From JAGMES01 sp023128035 (lineage in GTDB: Bacteria; Bacillota; Halanaerobiia; DY22613): a stretch of DNA of 45,626 nucleotides. Each line of letters starts with the position of its first letter. Position 1 is the first letter of the stretch. The stretch covers positions 1-45,626 of the forward strand of contig DAOVRZ010000035.1 of assembly GCA_030627905.1 (NCBI GenBank), written 5' to 3'. The notes under the pieces were generated by a model, which saw nothing but the letters and a program-made list of their open reading frames with translations, made no database searches and was not told the origin of the DNA. Positions 8,219 through 17,808 of this stretch are shown here, one piece after another. The position numbers were made by a program, and so were the translations under genes.

Positions 8219-10807
8219 TTAATCTCTTTTTACCGCTGCTACTTCTTGATACGAAACCTGGTCTAGTAATAATGCGATAAATTTAACATATTGAGCAAAG
8301 AAATTTCTCATTTTTTCTTTGTCAAGTCTGGAGCTATACTCAAAAATAATATTTATGGCTTGAGCCACTTCAGATACTTCAATAATAAAATCATATATAT
8401 TTAACAGGTTTACTTTAGCTTTTATGAAGTATTTGTTATAAAATAGTGGGTTAACTACATATTTTTCTTTACTCACTTTTAACCTATTCAACTCAGTAAT
8501 AGAATAAGTAATCCCCGCCTCAGAGTTATCAAGTGTCTCTTTGGTTAGGGTAAATACACTGGAAAAATCATTTATCAAAGTCAGATCAACTGATAGAGAT
8601 TTAATTTGGTTTCTTACCCCAGTAGAACTTTGAACTGTAATTAACTTATTTTGATTAACTTCGGTCAATAGATAAATATACAAGGATAAAAGAATATCAA
8701 ACCAACTTACTCCTTCAATTAATGAAAGTTTTTTTAGCTGATCGGTGGCAGTCTCATCTAAAGAGTATTGTAAATATCCGTTTTCACTAGTACTATTGTT
8801 TGCAAAATAGCTTGGAGATAAAGAAACCGTCGCAAGAGTAATATCTTCACCTTTTGAAATATATTCCACCATTTTAGCTATTGTTGGATAAGTGTACAAA
8901 TCAGAAATTTGTACTTTTCCTGGGTATATTTTCTCTACTTCATTATAAACTTCAGTTAATAATAGAGAATTTCCGCCTAATTCAATAAAATTTTCATTAA
9001 TTCCTACCTGATCTAGCTTCATTATCTTTTTACATATATATACTAAACTTTGTTCAACTAAATTTCTAGGCTCTTCTATCACTCGTTTCACCATTTCTTC
9101 CTTAGCTATAATACTAAGTTCTTGCACTAAAGAATCAAACTCCCCGACCTCAAACATCTCCTTTAATTTATATCTTTGCACTTTTCCACTTGTAGTTTTT
9201 GGTATTTTAGATATCGGAATAACATATGATATTTCCAGACCCATCTTGAACCGGATATATCTTTTGACTTTATCTTCTAATTTGATAAATTTAGTTAATC
9301 CTTTTTTATATCGTAGAAAGCAGCAAATTTTATCTTCGCCTGAACCTGGTATATTAACTCCACATACTGCAATATCTCTCAGGGCATCCACCTCTGGCAG
9401 TTCCTGTGCAACCCTTTCAATATCATGTGGATAAACATTGTGTCCATTAACAAAAATGATATCTTTTGCCCGGCCAGTTATTACTAGACGTCCATTTCTT
9501 AAAAATCCTACGTCACCTGTATTTAACCAACCATCCTTGATCAAATTTTCTGTTGCTTCCTGATTATTATAGTAACCACTGGTAACATTGTCACCTTTAA
9601 TAAAAATATTCCCGATAAGTTCTTCCTCAAGTTCTTCTCCAGCATCATTGCAAATTTTTACATAACAATTTTTAACTGGATAGCCAAGGTCAACAAATTC
9701 TACAAAGTTAAATTTATTCTCCTGATCAATGTCATGATTATATTCTTTGATTCGGTCCCCCACTCCTAAAGAACGTCGATCTAACTTTACTTTAACATAC
9801 TCTTCACTTACTGGTGAAAAAGTTACTGCCAAACCGGCTTCAGCCATTCCATAAACCGCAAACATAGAATTTGTTTTTAAGTTATATTCTGCCATCTGTC
9901 CTAAAAATTGATCACAAATATCAGTGGAGATTGGTTCTGCTCCATTAAAAATTAACCTGACTGAGGACAAATCCAAATGAGGAAATTTTTCAGGTTTAAA
10001 GAAGTGTAAAAAATGCTTATACCCGAAGTTAGGTGATGACAGAAAAGTAGCTTTATGTTTTTGAACTTTTGTTAGCCATAAAACTGGTCGCTTAATGAAT
10101 AAAGATACTGACATCAAACAATGATTAAGGTTTTTAACTACAGGTGTTAAATGGAAACCGATGATACCCATGTCGTGAATCAAGGGCATCCAGCTAAAAG
10201 TAATATCATCATCCTGGATTTTAGAATCGGTGATCATCGCATCTATATTAGTGATTATATTTTTATGAGTCAAGACAACCCCTTTGGGGTTTCCCGTAGA
10301 ACCAGAAGAAAATTGAATAAAAGCTATATCTTCTGGGCAGGCATTGTACACAGACTCCACTGGTTCTAAACTCTGTACCTCTTCTAATGTCAATGATTTT
10401 TCACTCAGATTGAATAGGAACTCTTTCTCTTTAGCGTAAGTTTCTAAGTTAGACAATTGGGTAGCACTGCATACGAGAAATGGATTATCCAGGGTGGACC
10501 ATATTTTAACAAATTTTATTTTTAGCTCATCAGTATTTCCGTTATTAATTGGTACAGGAACAATTCCTCCGATTATACAGCCCCAAAAGAAATATATAAA
10601 AGATTCATTGTTCTCAATTTGAAATATTACTTTGTCACCCGGCTTAACCCCTTTACCCTTTAAATTAGCCAGAGCAATCAGGGCATTCGTATAGATTTCA
10701 TCATAGGATACAAATTTTTCGTCATTCTCTCCACTTATTAATGTTATCCCTTTATCAACAACACCCTTTTTAGACTGGAAAACTTCAACAATCGTTAAAT
10801 AGTGCAC
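8219..10807 (-). CDS. fatty acyl-AMP ligase with ACP and a C-terminal half condensation domain
   Basis: FAALs adenylate fatty acids and load them on an acyl carrier protein to start lipopeptide synthesis. Domains: FAAL/AMP-binding 1-570 with FSSGSTGNPKG near 170, SWMPLIHDMG, YGMAEAG, WLNTGDVGFL and TTSGKVQRYKLKE; an ACP about 585-650 with GGNS near 614 (Ser is the phosphopantetheine site); then about 200 residues resembling only the second half of a condensation domain (LKKLSLIEGVSWFDILLSL...). The HHxxxDG half is absent, so condensation activity is not expected. GTG start after AGGGGGG. It is the last gene of the cluster, 88 bases after the TolC gene, with a strong palindrome in between. It has a decayed paralogue at the head of the cluster (41440-42147) and may now supply the starter in trans. 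Confidence 0.9.
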   Translation of the reverse strand: MHYLTIVEVFQSKKGVVDKGITLISGENDEKFVSYDEIYTNALIALANLKGKGVKPGDKVIFQIENNESFIYFFWGCIIGGIVPVPINNGNTDELKIKFVKIWSTLDNPFLVCSATQLSNLETYAKEKEFLFNLSEKSLTLEEVQSLEPVESVYNACPEDIAFIQFSSGSTGNPKGVVLTHKNIITNIDAMITDSKIQDDDITFSWMPLIHDMGIIGFHLTPVVKNLNHCLMSVSLFIKRPVLWLTKVQKHKATFLSSPNFGYKHFLHFFKPEKFPHLDLSSVRLIFNGAEPISTDICDQFLGQMAEYNLKTNSMFAVYGMAEAGLAVTFSPVSEEYVKVKLDRRSLGVGDRIKEYNHDIDQENKFNFVEFVDLGYPVKNCYVKICNDAGEELEEELIGNIFIKGDNVTSGYYNNQEATENLIKDGWLNTGDVGFLRNGRLVITGRAKDIIFVNGHNVYPHDIERVAQELPEVDALRDIAVCGVNIPGSGEDKICCFLRYKKGLTKFIKLEDKVKRYIRFKMGLEISYVIPISKIPKTTSGKVQRYKLKEMFEVGEFDSLVQELSIIAKEEMVKRVIEEPRNLVEQSLVYICKKIMKLDQVGINENFIELGGNSLLLTEVYNEVEKIYPGKVQISDLYTYPTIAKMVEYISKGEDITLATVSLSPSYFANNSTSENGYLQYSLDETATDQLKKLSLIEGVSWFDILLSLYIYLLTEVNQNKLITVQSSTGVRNQIKSLSVDLTLINDFSSVFTLTKETLDNSEAGITYSITELNRLKVSKEKYVVNPLFYNKYFIKAKVNLLNIYDFIIEVSEVAQAINIIFEYSSRLDKEKMRNFFAQYVKFIALLLDQVSYQEVAAVKRD

Positions 10808-10838
10808 TCCTAATCCCCCCTCTTTTTAATAATTAAAT

Positions 10839-10880
10839 TAGTGATATAGTAGAGAATTAATTTTCACTACTATATCACTA
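10839..10880. promoter_or_regulatory. perfect 14-bp inverted repeat upstream of the FAAL gene
   Basis: TAGTGATATAGTAG at 10839-10852 and CTACTATATCACTA at 10867-10880 are perfect complements separated by 14 bases. On the minus strand no proper T-run follows, so it is not an obvious terminator. It may be an mRNA-stabilising hairpin, an attenuator or an operator that separates FAAL expression from the export genes. Confidence 0.5.
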
Positions 10881-10895
10881 CATATCATCTTTCTA

Positions 10896-12311
10896 TTAAA
10901 ATAGACTTTCTCCCGTCAAAAAATGTAAGAATCGTGCTTGTATAATCATTAACTTATTCAACTCATTTTGCAAATCAAGTTCTTTCTCTTTGGTTTCTAG
11001 CAACTTCTTTTGATAATCATTTTCTGTAAATAAACCAAATTGAAATTGCTCATTCCACGTAGCATTTTCCAGATCGGCTCTATTAACATCTAGTTCTTTT
11101 ATTTTTACATTCAGTAGTTGAGCCTCAATCTGCTTAATTAATTCATTTAAGTCGTATTTCAAATTATCCAAAGTCATACTCTTCTCTAACTCTAAAAGAT
11201 CAAGTTGAAGATCATATTCCTGAACAGAAACTTTTTTTGCTCCACCATCTAATATGTTATATTTTAAATTCAAACCTATAATCCAATCTTCATCTAAAGT
11301 TTCATAGTTTCCAAATGATTCAATCTGGATTTTCTCTTCACTTTTTTGCCAATTTCTCTGTTCTTCAGTTAAGACGGTATTTAGCAGATTGATCTTTAAT
11401 AAGGTATTGTCAGCCAATAAAAGGTTTACATCACCTTTAATAACCTCTTCATATACTGAATTGCTTTTTATTCTTAAACTCTCTATAGTCTCATCTTCTT
11501 CGCATAAGGCTACATCTTGTCCACTCAAGAAATTTAAATCTTTATACCAGGATTCCTTCAACGAATCAAAGGTGTCCAAGCCTTGTTGAAGTTGAAGTTG
11601 TGCCTGTTTTAACTCTACTTCTGCCATTAGGGCCTGACTTTTTCCTCCTTCACCTACTTCTAACTGTAATTGAGATTGTGTGTAAAGCTTTTCAGCCAAA
11701 GTATAATTTTCATCCATAATTTTCAACTTTTCTTTGACATAATTAAGTTCTAAATATTTGGACAGCCAGTCAATCTCTTTACTTCCAACCTGATATTCAT
11801 ATTCTAATTTTGCTTTTTCCAGGTCATTCTTTAACTTCTTAATTTCTCTAACAGGCTCAATGGGAACTATTGGATATAAAACCTGACTTAGCTCAACTTT
11901 GAGTTGGGTCTTATCCTTTATGTCTTCGAATTCAAAAGGATCCCTTTCATTTACCAATAATTCATATTTTATACTGGTACCTCCCAATAGATTAAAAACT
12001 TTACTTCCGGACAAACCTATTTGAAGGTAATCCATTTCTTCCTTTGTTTCATTCCCTAAAGTCTCGACAGTAAACTCCTGTCGCGTAAGCTCTAAACCAA
12101 AATCCAACAAAAAGTCAGTATTTGCTTTTAATAGCTCCATTTCTTTATTAATAACTTGAATTTTATTATTCAAATTTACTAATTCAAAATTATGAGCCTT
12201 GCCCCAATTAATAGCCTCTTCTAGTGTAAAACTAGATGCATAAAGATTTACATTAAGTAATACTACTAATATACATGTTATAACTAACATTAATCCCCTT
12301 TTACTTTTCAT
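10896..12311 (-). CDS. TolC-family outer-membrane efflux protein, full type
   Basis: TolC proteins form a trimeric channel through the outer membrane and periplasm for tripartite exporters. The 471 residues start with a signal peptide (to about 26, LYASSFTLEEA) and show the two-fold helical repeat. Each repeat contains an alternating polar/hydrophobic segment of 60-100 residues that fits barrel strands: about 62-150 (LDFGLELTRQEF...YLQIGLSG...TSIKYELL) and about 320-355 (IQIESFGNYE...WIIGLNLKYNILDGG). The ATG overlaps the stop of the preceding TolC-family gene by 4 bases (ATGA), so the two are translationally coupled. Likely outer-membrane exit of the MacAB-like pump encoded upstream. Confidence 0.85.
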   Translation of the reverse strand: MKSKRGLMLVITCILVVLLNVNLYASSFTLEEAINWGKAHNFELVNLNNKIQVINKEMELLKANTDFLLDFGLELTRQEFTVETLGNETKEEMDYLQIGLSGSKVFNLLGGTSIKYELLVNERDPFEFEDIKDKTQLKVELSQVLYPIVPIEPVREIKKLKNDLEKAKLEYEYQVGSKEIDWLSKYLELNYVKEKLKIMDENYTLAEKLYTQSQLQLEVGEGGKSQALMAEVELKQAQLQLQQGLDTFDSLKESWYKDLNFLSGQDVALCEEDETIESLRIKSNSVYEEVIKGDVNLLLADNTLLKINLLNTVLTEEQRNWQKSEEKIQIESFGNYETLDEDWIIGLNLKYNILDGGAKKVSVQEYDLQLDLLELEKSMTLDNLKYDLNELIKQIEAQLLNVKIKELDVNRADLENATWNEQFQFGLFTENDYQKKLLETKEKELDLQNELNKLMIIQARFLHFLTGESLF

Positions 12312-13369
12312 AAACTACTCACCCCTAACGCAAACCCCATTACTTGCTGAAGTTTTAAGATGCTTAATTCATAATTATTTAAAGCAATTTGATAATCATA
12401 TATATATTTCTCTAAATTCAAATTAACCTGGGAAAGGTCAGTATTGGTTAACAGACCTGCCATAACCTGCTCCTGAGTTATACGATAATGCTCTTCTGTT
12501 ATGTGAACTAACTCTTTGCTTAATTGTAATTGGTCAAAACTTTGAACAAAATTGTAATATTGTTTTTGAGTATCATTAATTAAAGCGGCTTTTTCTAACT
12601 CATATTCTAACTTTAATATAGCCAAATTGTTTGCCAGTTTTTTTACATCTATTTTTGACTTATTAGAAATTTCAGCTAATCTTAACTGCTCTTCAAATAA
12701 TGTAATCTGCTGCTCTTTCAAATCTAGAATATGATTATTATTAAGGGTTTTTTCAATCACTTCTTCTAGAGTAATTTTATAAGCTGAGAAATCAATACTA
12801 CTTACTTGGATTTTTACTCCACGTTCAAGTCCTATTTTATTAACCAATTCCAAAGACTGTTGATCAATTCTACCAATTAAACTCTTCAGAGTGCCTAACG
12901 AAGTATTATATTCAATTGTCTGTTGTAAAAACTGAATATTTTCCACATGTCCAGATTCGTACTTAACTTTTATATTTTCCAACTTCATCTTTGCAAAATC
13001 TACTTCTTTTTCTCTAAATACTAGTTCGGCTTCACTTTGAACTAAATTCAAATATGTTCTTGTTAGTTCAATGATATACTTATTTTTATTCTGCCGAGAA
13101 CTCTTTTCTGCTTGAGCTAGGGCTAATTCGTTTGATAATCTTTCTAATCTGGATTCACTTGTCAAATTAGTTAATTTTCTTTCTTGATAATCAAGTTTCG
13201 CATTTTCTAAACTGAGACTGATTACCATCAATTCAGGGCTTTTTTGCTCAGCCAACTCAATGGTATCATTCAATGTTAACTTTAATTCTTCCACTGCCAG
13301 TCCTGACATTGTTCCAAGTAATATACAAGCTATTACAATAATGCAGGATAGTTTTATTTTTCCAATCAT
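12308..13369 (-). CDS. short TolC-family protein apparently lacking the beta-barrel strands
   Basis: A 353-residue protein with a signal peptide (cleavage near GLAVEE) and the TolC duplicated helical hairpin: LTLNDTIELAEQKSPEL opens repeat 1, ITLEEVIEKTLNNNHIL opens repeat 2, and each ends with the typical LNLVQSE / YYNFVQSFDQL helices. In both repeats the two long helices are joined by only about 10-15 residues (around 60-75 and 245-255), where TolC has two outer-membrane strands. As read, it would form the periplasmic helical barrel but not cross the membrane. It precedes a normal TolC gene with a 4-base overlap and follows the adaptor gene. It might mix with the full TolC or extend the periplasmic duct. 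Confidence 0.8.
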   Translation of the reverse strand: MIGKIKLSCIIVIACILLGTMSGLAVEELKLTLNDTIELAEQKSPELMVISLSLENAKLDYQERKLTNLTSESRLERLSNELALAQAEKSSRQNKNKYIIELTRTYLNLVQSEAELVFREKEVDFAKMKLENIKVKYESGHVENIQFLQQTIEYNTSLGTLKSLIGRIDQQSLELVNKIGLERGVKIQVSSIDFSAYKITLEEVIEKTLNNNHILDLKEQQITLFEEQLRLAEISNKSKIDVKKLANNLAILKLEYELEKAALINDTQKQYYNFVQSFDQLQLSKELVHITEEHYRITQEQVMAGLLTNTDLSQVNLNLEKYIYDYQIALNNYELSILKLQQVMGFALGVSSL

Positions 13370-13398
13370 TTGATCAATCCTTTCCGTTGTTTTATTGC

Positions 13399-14604
13399 CT
13401 ATTTTTTGGTAATTTCAATGTCAACATTGAAATTTTCTAACAAGAATTCATCAAGATCATTGATCGAAATCTCTATAGGTACAACAGTCTCTCCACCCTT
13501 CCTAATTGCCATACGAGAGATGCTGATCACTTGTCCATGGTACTTTCTACTTGTATCAGCTAATGGAATAATCACCGCTTCTACAGATTCAGCTATATCT
13601 TTTATAAATTCTTCAGGAACATCAGCTTTTACCAAAACCAAATGTAAATCCTTTAAACTAAGTAATGACTTCTGAGAAACAACAGGTTCACCTGATACAT
13701 ACCCAATGTTATAAACAATTCCTTCCGCCACATTTGCTACAATATTGTTGTCTTGAATAAAATTTTTACTAAGTTTACTTTCCAATTGTCTAACTTCATT
13801 CTCTAACTGTTCGACCTTTGCATTTTGAGCGAAATAAGATTGTTCTTGATTATAAGTAAATTTCTTAATTTCAATTTCTAGATTGGAAATTGATTTTTCC
13901 CTTGTAGAGATAGAGAATTTTAAATTGTCAACCTCCAGTTGTCTCTGATATTTATTTTCTGCGAGACTTAATTCGAGACTTTTTACTTCATGCTTTTTCT
14001 GCTCTGTAATTTTTTTAAATTCATCAAAGGCTTGTTGACTAATAGCCTGTTCTTTTAATAAATTTCGTCTAACTTCTAATTCAGCCTTTTCTCTCTCATA
14101 AATCTCTGTGCTTACCTTAATGTCATATAATAACTTTTGTAAAGTAGGAGAATTAAAATTCTGTAACTCGTCCTCTAACCTCTTTAATTCTTTCTTTTCT
14201 TTTAGTATAGTATTTTTTTTCTGAGATAACGTATTTTGTAATTTGTCTAAATCAAAATTAACTAAAATTGATTGCAATTCTTTTTTAGCAACTTCTAAAG
14301 CTAGCCTTTTTTCTTCTAACATACCAGTTACTTCACTCATATCCAATGAGATTAAGATATCGCCCTTTTTTACTTTTTGTCCTTCATCAACATAAACCTC
14401 AGTAACAAAGGCTGGGAAATCTATATTAAGATTCTTTATATCTTTTACAACTACTGTACCAAATGCTTCTACTACTTTAACCTCATCTTTAATCTCAGTA
14501 AATGTTCCAACCGTAGGAGTAGGCTTATTATTAGAACACCCAGAAATAAAGACAATTGCTAAGCTAACAATAACTAAACTAATCATTTTAATTGTATGTT
14601 TCAT
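13399..14604 (-). CDS. MacA/HlyD-type periplasmic adaptor lipoprotein
   Basis: Membrane-fusion proteins connect an inner-membrane pump to TolC. The N terminus is a lipoprotein signal with lipobox ISGC (Cys 23). A lipoyl-like half follows (FPAFVTEVYVDEGQKVKKGDILISLD, about 64-90), then a long coiled-coil hairpin (about 100-275, heptad-rich and Glu/Lys-rich), the second lipoyl half (NNIVANVAEGIVYNIGYVSGEPV) and beta-barrel/membrane-proximal domains ending in ISKMAI-like and VDIEITKK strands. The ATG overlaps the ATPase stop by one base (TGATG). Downstream genes are the two TolC-family proteins, giving a full tripartite set. Confidence 0.88.
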   Translation of the reverse strand: MKHTIKMISLVIVSLAIVFISGCSNNKPTPTVGTFTEIKDEVKVVEAFGTVVVKDIKNLNIDFPAFVTEVYVDEGQKVKKGDILISLDMSEVTGMLEEKRLALEVAKKELQSILVNFDLDKLQNTLSQKKNTILKEKKELKRLEDELQNFNSPTLQKLLYDIKVSTEIYEREKAELEVRRNLLKEQAISQQAFDEFKKITEQKKHEVKSLELSLAENKYQRQLEVDNLKFSISTREKSISNLEIEIKKFTYNQEQSYFAQNAKVEQLENEVRQLESKLSKNFIQDNNIVANVAEGIVYNIGYVSGEPVVSQKSLLSLKDLHLVLVKADVPEEFIKDIAESVEAVIIPLADTSRKYHGQVISISRMAIRKGGETVVPIEISINDLDEFLLENFNVDIEITKK

Positions 14605-15278
14605 CAGTCATAAATCCTCCCATCTTTTAGGTTAATTACACGTGTACCATATTTTGAAGATTCAGCAGAATGAGTAACTTGTACAATTGTGTTACCCCGT
14701 TCTTTATTTATTTTGTAGAATAATTCCATGATTTCAGTTCCTGTCTTACTGTCCAAATTTCCAATTGGTTCGTCAGCCAAAATTACTTCTGGCTTAGCAA
14801 TTAAAGCTCTAGCGATTGCAACCCTTTGTTGTTGCCCACCTGATAATTCACGGGGCGTATGTTTCCTTCGATCTGTCAGCCCAACCACTTGTAAAATATT
14901 ATCTAATTCTTTTTGATAATTTTTCGCCTTCTTCCCATCCAACAAAATTGGCAAGAGAATATTTTGTTCTACATTAAGGTTAGGAATTAAATTATAAAAC
15001 TGAAATATAAAACCTACAGTTCGTCGCCGCATAATACTTTCTTCCTGATCAGACATAACGGCTAATTCATTCCCATTGACTTTGATACTTCCTGAAGTAG
15101 GTTTGTCTAGACCCCCTAGCAAATACAATAACGTACTCTTTCCAGAACCGGAAGGCCCCATAATAGAAACAAATTCGCCTTCTTTGATATACATATTTAT
15201 ATCTTTTAAAATCTCTACTTCCAATTCATCCATTTTAAAATTTTTATAAACATTAGTCACTTCGATTATATTTCTCAT
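14604..15278 (-). CDS. ABC transporter ATPase, MacB/LolD type
   Basis: The 224-residue ATPase energises the FtsX-type permease encoded just upstream. Motifs: Walker A GPSGSGKS, Q-loop FIFQFYNLIPNL, signature LSGGQQQR, Walker B VILADEP followed by GNLD, and H-loop VTHS. Subfamily wording (FIFQFYNLIP, LADEPIGNLDS) is that of the MacB/LolD class of mechanotransmitting transporters. A GTG at 15287 is in frame, but ATG at 15278 has GGGGTGA at good spacing and gives the usual MRNIIEVTNVYK start. Confidence 0.93.
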   Translation of the reverse strand: MRNIIEVTNVYKNFKMDELEVEILKDINMYIKEGEFVSIMGPSGSGKSTLLYLLGGLDKPTSGSIKVNGNELAVMSDQEESIMRRRTVGFIFQFYNLIPNLNVEQNILLPILLDGKKAKNYQKELDNILQVVGLTDRRKHTPRELSGGQQQRVAIARALIAKPEVILADEPIGNLDSKTGTEIMELFYKINKERGNTIVQVTHSAESSKYGTRVINLKDGRIYD

Positions 15279-15289
15279 CCTTTTCACCC

Positions 15290-17770
15290 CTATTCATATT
15301 TTATCGCTTCAACAATATTTAATTTAGAAAATTTAAGTGCGGGAATGAATGAGGCACTAACAGAAATCACTACTCCACTGAGAAAAGCAATTATAAACAA
15401 GCTAAGAGAATAATATATTGGTAAATAAAGATTAATAGCTTTCAATACAAAAACCGTAATGGAAATAAATAACCATCCTCCAATAATACCAATAGTTCCT
15501 CCAATTAACCCACTTATCGTTGTTTCCAAGAAAAGCATTTTAAGAACCTGTTTTTTACTCATACCTACTGAACGTAAAACTGCTATGGACCTTCGCCGGC
15601 TCATTAAACTTACTAAATAGTTATTAAAAATACCAATAAATCCAATAAGCATAGCAATTACAGAGAAACCTTTCAAAAGTGTAAATAGCTGTCCATTGGT
15701 TCTAATCGTTGTGTCTTCTAGGAAAGCAACCGTCTCCGACCAAATATTTTCCCGGTTAAATTTTTCCTTAATCTCAGTATTTACTTTGTCAAAATTTTTG
15801 TTGGTCTTGATGTAGAGTTTTGAGAAATACTGCAAGCCCATATCTCTTTTAAAAAATCGTTCTGAAACAAAACCGACATTGCCATTATCAAAATAGGCAT
15901 CAACAAAGCCTGCTACCTCATAAACCTTATTGCCATTTACCATCTCTAAAGTAAGTTGATCACCTACAGCTAAAGAAAACTTCTCTTTTAATCGAGGGGT
16001 CACCAAGATGGCTCTACCAGCATTGAGCTTATCTAACATCTCACTTCTAGATCCGATTAAAGGCAAACTCCAATAATCAAAGAAGTTGTTACCATCAACT
16101 CCGTAAACCACTCCTATATTGTTCTTTTTTTCTAGTATTTTAACATTATTTACAATATAAACTCCTTCGGTACTTTGAACACCACGAATAGCTCGTAATC
16201 TGCCTTCTATTTCTCTATTTAATTCTGGATGAGTCATTTCTATATTATATTGAGCATTATTATAGAAATTTAAAATCCCCATACCAATACTTGAACTAAT
16301 TATATTGATAGTGAGAATACCCGCAATTCCCATAATCATTAGGGCAATATTGTTAGAAATGTTTTTGTTATTATGCAGGTTTTTTAAAGCAATGAAACCT
16401 TCATTACCAAAAAGAAAACCAATAAATTTTTCCGTTCTTACAGAAATGAAATTGGTCAAGACTGGCACTAACATAATAATAGCGATCGCCATACCAACTA
16501 GACATAAGGTGTTAATAAGTACCGCTTGTGACTCATGAACAAACCAGGGAATGGAATAAAATACAGCTAATAAAGTGATTCCTAGAATTCCTTTGAGTCT
16601 TTTATTTTCTGCCTTATTTTCGATACTATTTAACACAATGTTTCTAATTGGAATCTTTGAAATTTTAATTATTGGTATTAGCGAACTAATTAATGATAAA
16701 AGTAATGCCAAACCAAAGGACATCAACAACTGTACGAAATTAAAGGTGATTGAACTAGAACCGGTGTCAATAATCATTGCCATAGAAAGCAAGATTCCCA
16801 GACCCAGGACCCAACCTAATAACCCACCAACTACACCATAGACCATACTTTCAATGAGCATTAACATATTGGTCATCTTGATTGTCGCACCGACACTACG
16901 AAAAGTACCGATTACAGGTAACCGCTCTAAAGAGATTACTTTAAATGCAGTATATATAATAAAAGAACTAATGAAAACAACCAGGATCAGCATGAGCATA
17001 AAAGGAGTGGTAATCATTCTTGTACGCTCAAGAATTTCTTCTCTAGTTATCGTCTCCTCTATTACATATCTACGATATTTATCTGCTAATAGATTAATCG
17101 CAGCCGATACTGTTGTTTCCGCTTTAGTTTGAGCAAAAATTTTGGAAACTCTCGCTTTTACATCATAGATAGCTGCGAGTTTATCTTTGGGAACAATCCC
17201 AGCAATCCCACCCTGACCTGTTGGGTAAAAAAGTCCATGAGATGCTGCAATTGCAGCGACCGTAAAACGATATGTTTGCCCATTTATTTGCAAGTTAATC
17301 CGGTCTCCTACTAAAAGGTTGTATCGTTTAGCATCTTCCCGACCTAAAATGATCTTTTCACCTTTGAAAGGATACAAATTATAGGTTTCCTGAAGTATTA
17401 ATGGGTTAAACTTTTCTAAATCGCCTAGATCATAACCGTTAAGCTTTATAAAAATATTTTCACTCAAAGAATATCTATACATCGCCTCACCTTCAACAAC
17501 ACCAATCAAATATGTAAATTGATCTTCTACGCTAACGGCCTGATTAGTATAAAAAAAGGTTGATGGGGAATCTTTATCTGCGTAAATTTCGATCTCAGCA
17601 GAACCAAAGAAATTCCTTAATAAAGCCTCATGCCCTTTTTCAATTGTACTCGAAATTGCCAGAGAAGCAAAAAGTAGTGCCGAGGAAAGTGATATAGAAA
17701 ATAAAATCAAAAAGGTACGCATCTTCTTTTCTTTTATGTTTTGTAGAACAAATTTTATAAGTATACTCAC
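15290..17770 (-). CDS. FtsX-family ABC permease with two FtsX modules
   Basis: An 826-residue inner-membrane permease. It has an N-terminal membrane anchor (residues 18-42), a large extracytoplasmic domain (about 45-255), three membrane segments (about 255-375), a pair of central segments (about 400-440), another anchor (about 470-495), a second extracytoplasmic domain and three C-terminal segments. The duplicated FtsX core is visible as GTFRSVGATIKM and VLRSVGMSKKQV, the cytoplasmic loop next to the membrane in this family. GTG start after AAGGAGGT. With the ATPase, adaptor and TolC genes it makes a MacAB-TolC-like system, though MacB itself has only four membrane segments. Likely exporter of the lipopeptide. 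Confidence 0.88.
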   Translation of the reverse strand: MSILIKFVLQNIKEKKMRTFLILFSISLSSALLFASLAISSTIEKGHEALLRNFFGSAEIEIYADKDSPSTFFYTNQAVSVEDQFTYLIGVVEGEAMYRYSLSENIFIKLNGYDLGDLEKFNPLILQETYNLYPFKGEKIILGREDAKRYNLLVGDRINLQINGQTYRFTVAAIAASHGLFYPTGQGGIAGIVPKDKLAAIYDVKARVSKIFAQTKAETTVSAAINLLADKYRRYVIEETITREEILERTRMITTPFMLMLILVVFISSFIIYTAFKVISLERLPVIGTFRSVGATIKMTNMLMLIESMVYGVVGGLLGWVLGLGILLSMAMIIDTGSSSITFNFVQLLMSFGLALLLSLISSLIPIIKISKIPIRNIVLNSIENKAENKRLKGILGITLLAVFYSIPWFVHESQAVLINTLCLVGMAIAIIMLVPVLTNFISVRTEKFIGFLFGNEGFIALKNLHNNKNISNNIALMIMGIAGILTINIISSSIGMGILNFYNNAQYNIEMTHPELNREIEGRLRAIRGVQSTEGVYIVNNVKILEKKNNIGVVYGVDGNNFFDYWSLPLIGSRSEMLDKLNAGRAILVTPRLKEKFSLAVGDQLTLEMVNGNKVYEVAGFVDAYFDNGNVGFVSERFFKRDMGLQYFSKLYIKTNKNFDKVNTEIKEKFNRENIWSETVAFLEDTTIRTNGQLFTLLKGFSVIAMLIGFIGIFNNYLVSLMSRRRSIAVLRSVGMSKKQVLKMLFLETTISGLIGGTIGIIGGWLFISITVFVLKAINLYLPIYYSLSLFIIAFLSGVVISVSASFIPALKFSKLNIVEAIKYE

Positions 17771-17808
17771 AAATCCACCTCCTTAGTACCGATAACCAAA
17801 TCTAAAAC

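Noticed and set aside
13370..13675. Plus-strand 101-codon frame opposite the adaptor gene
   Set aside because: Antisense of the adaptor C-terminal domain; no supporting signals.
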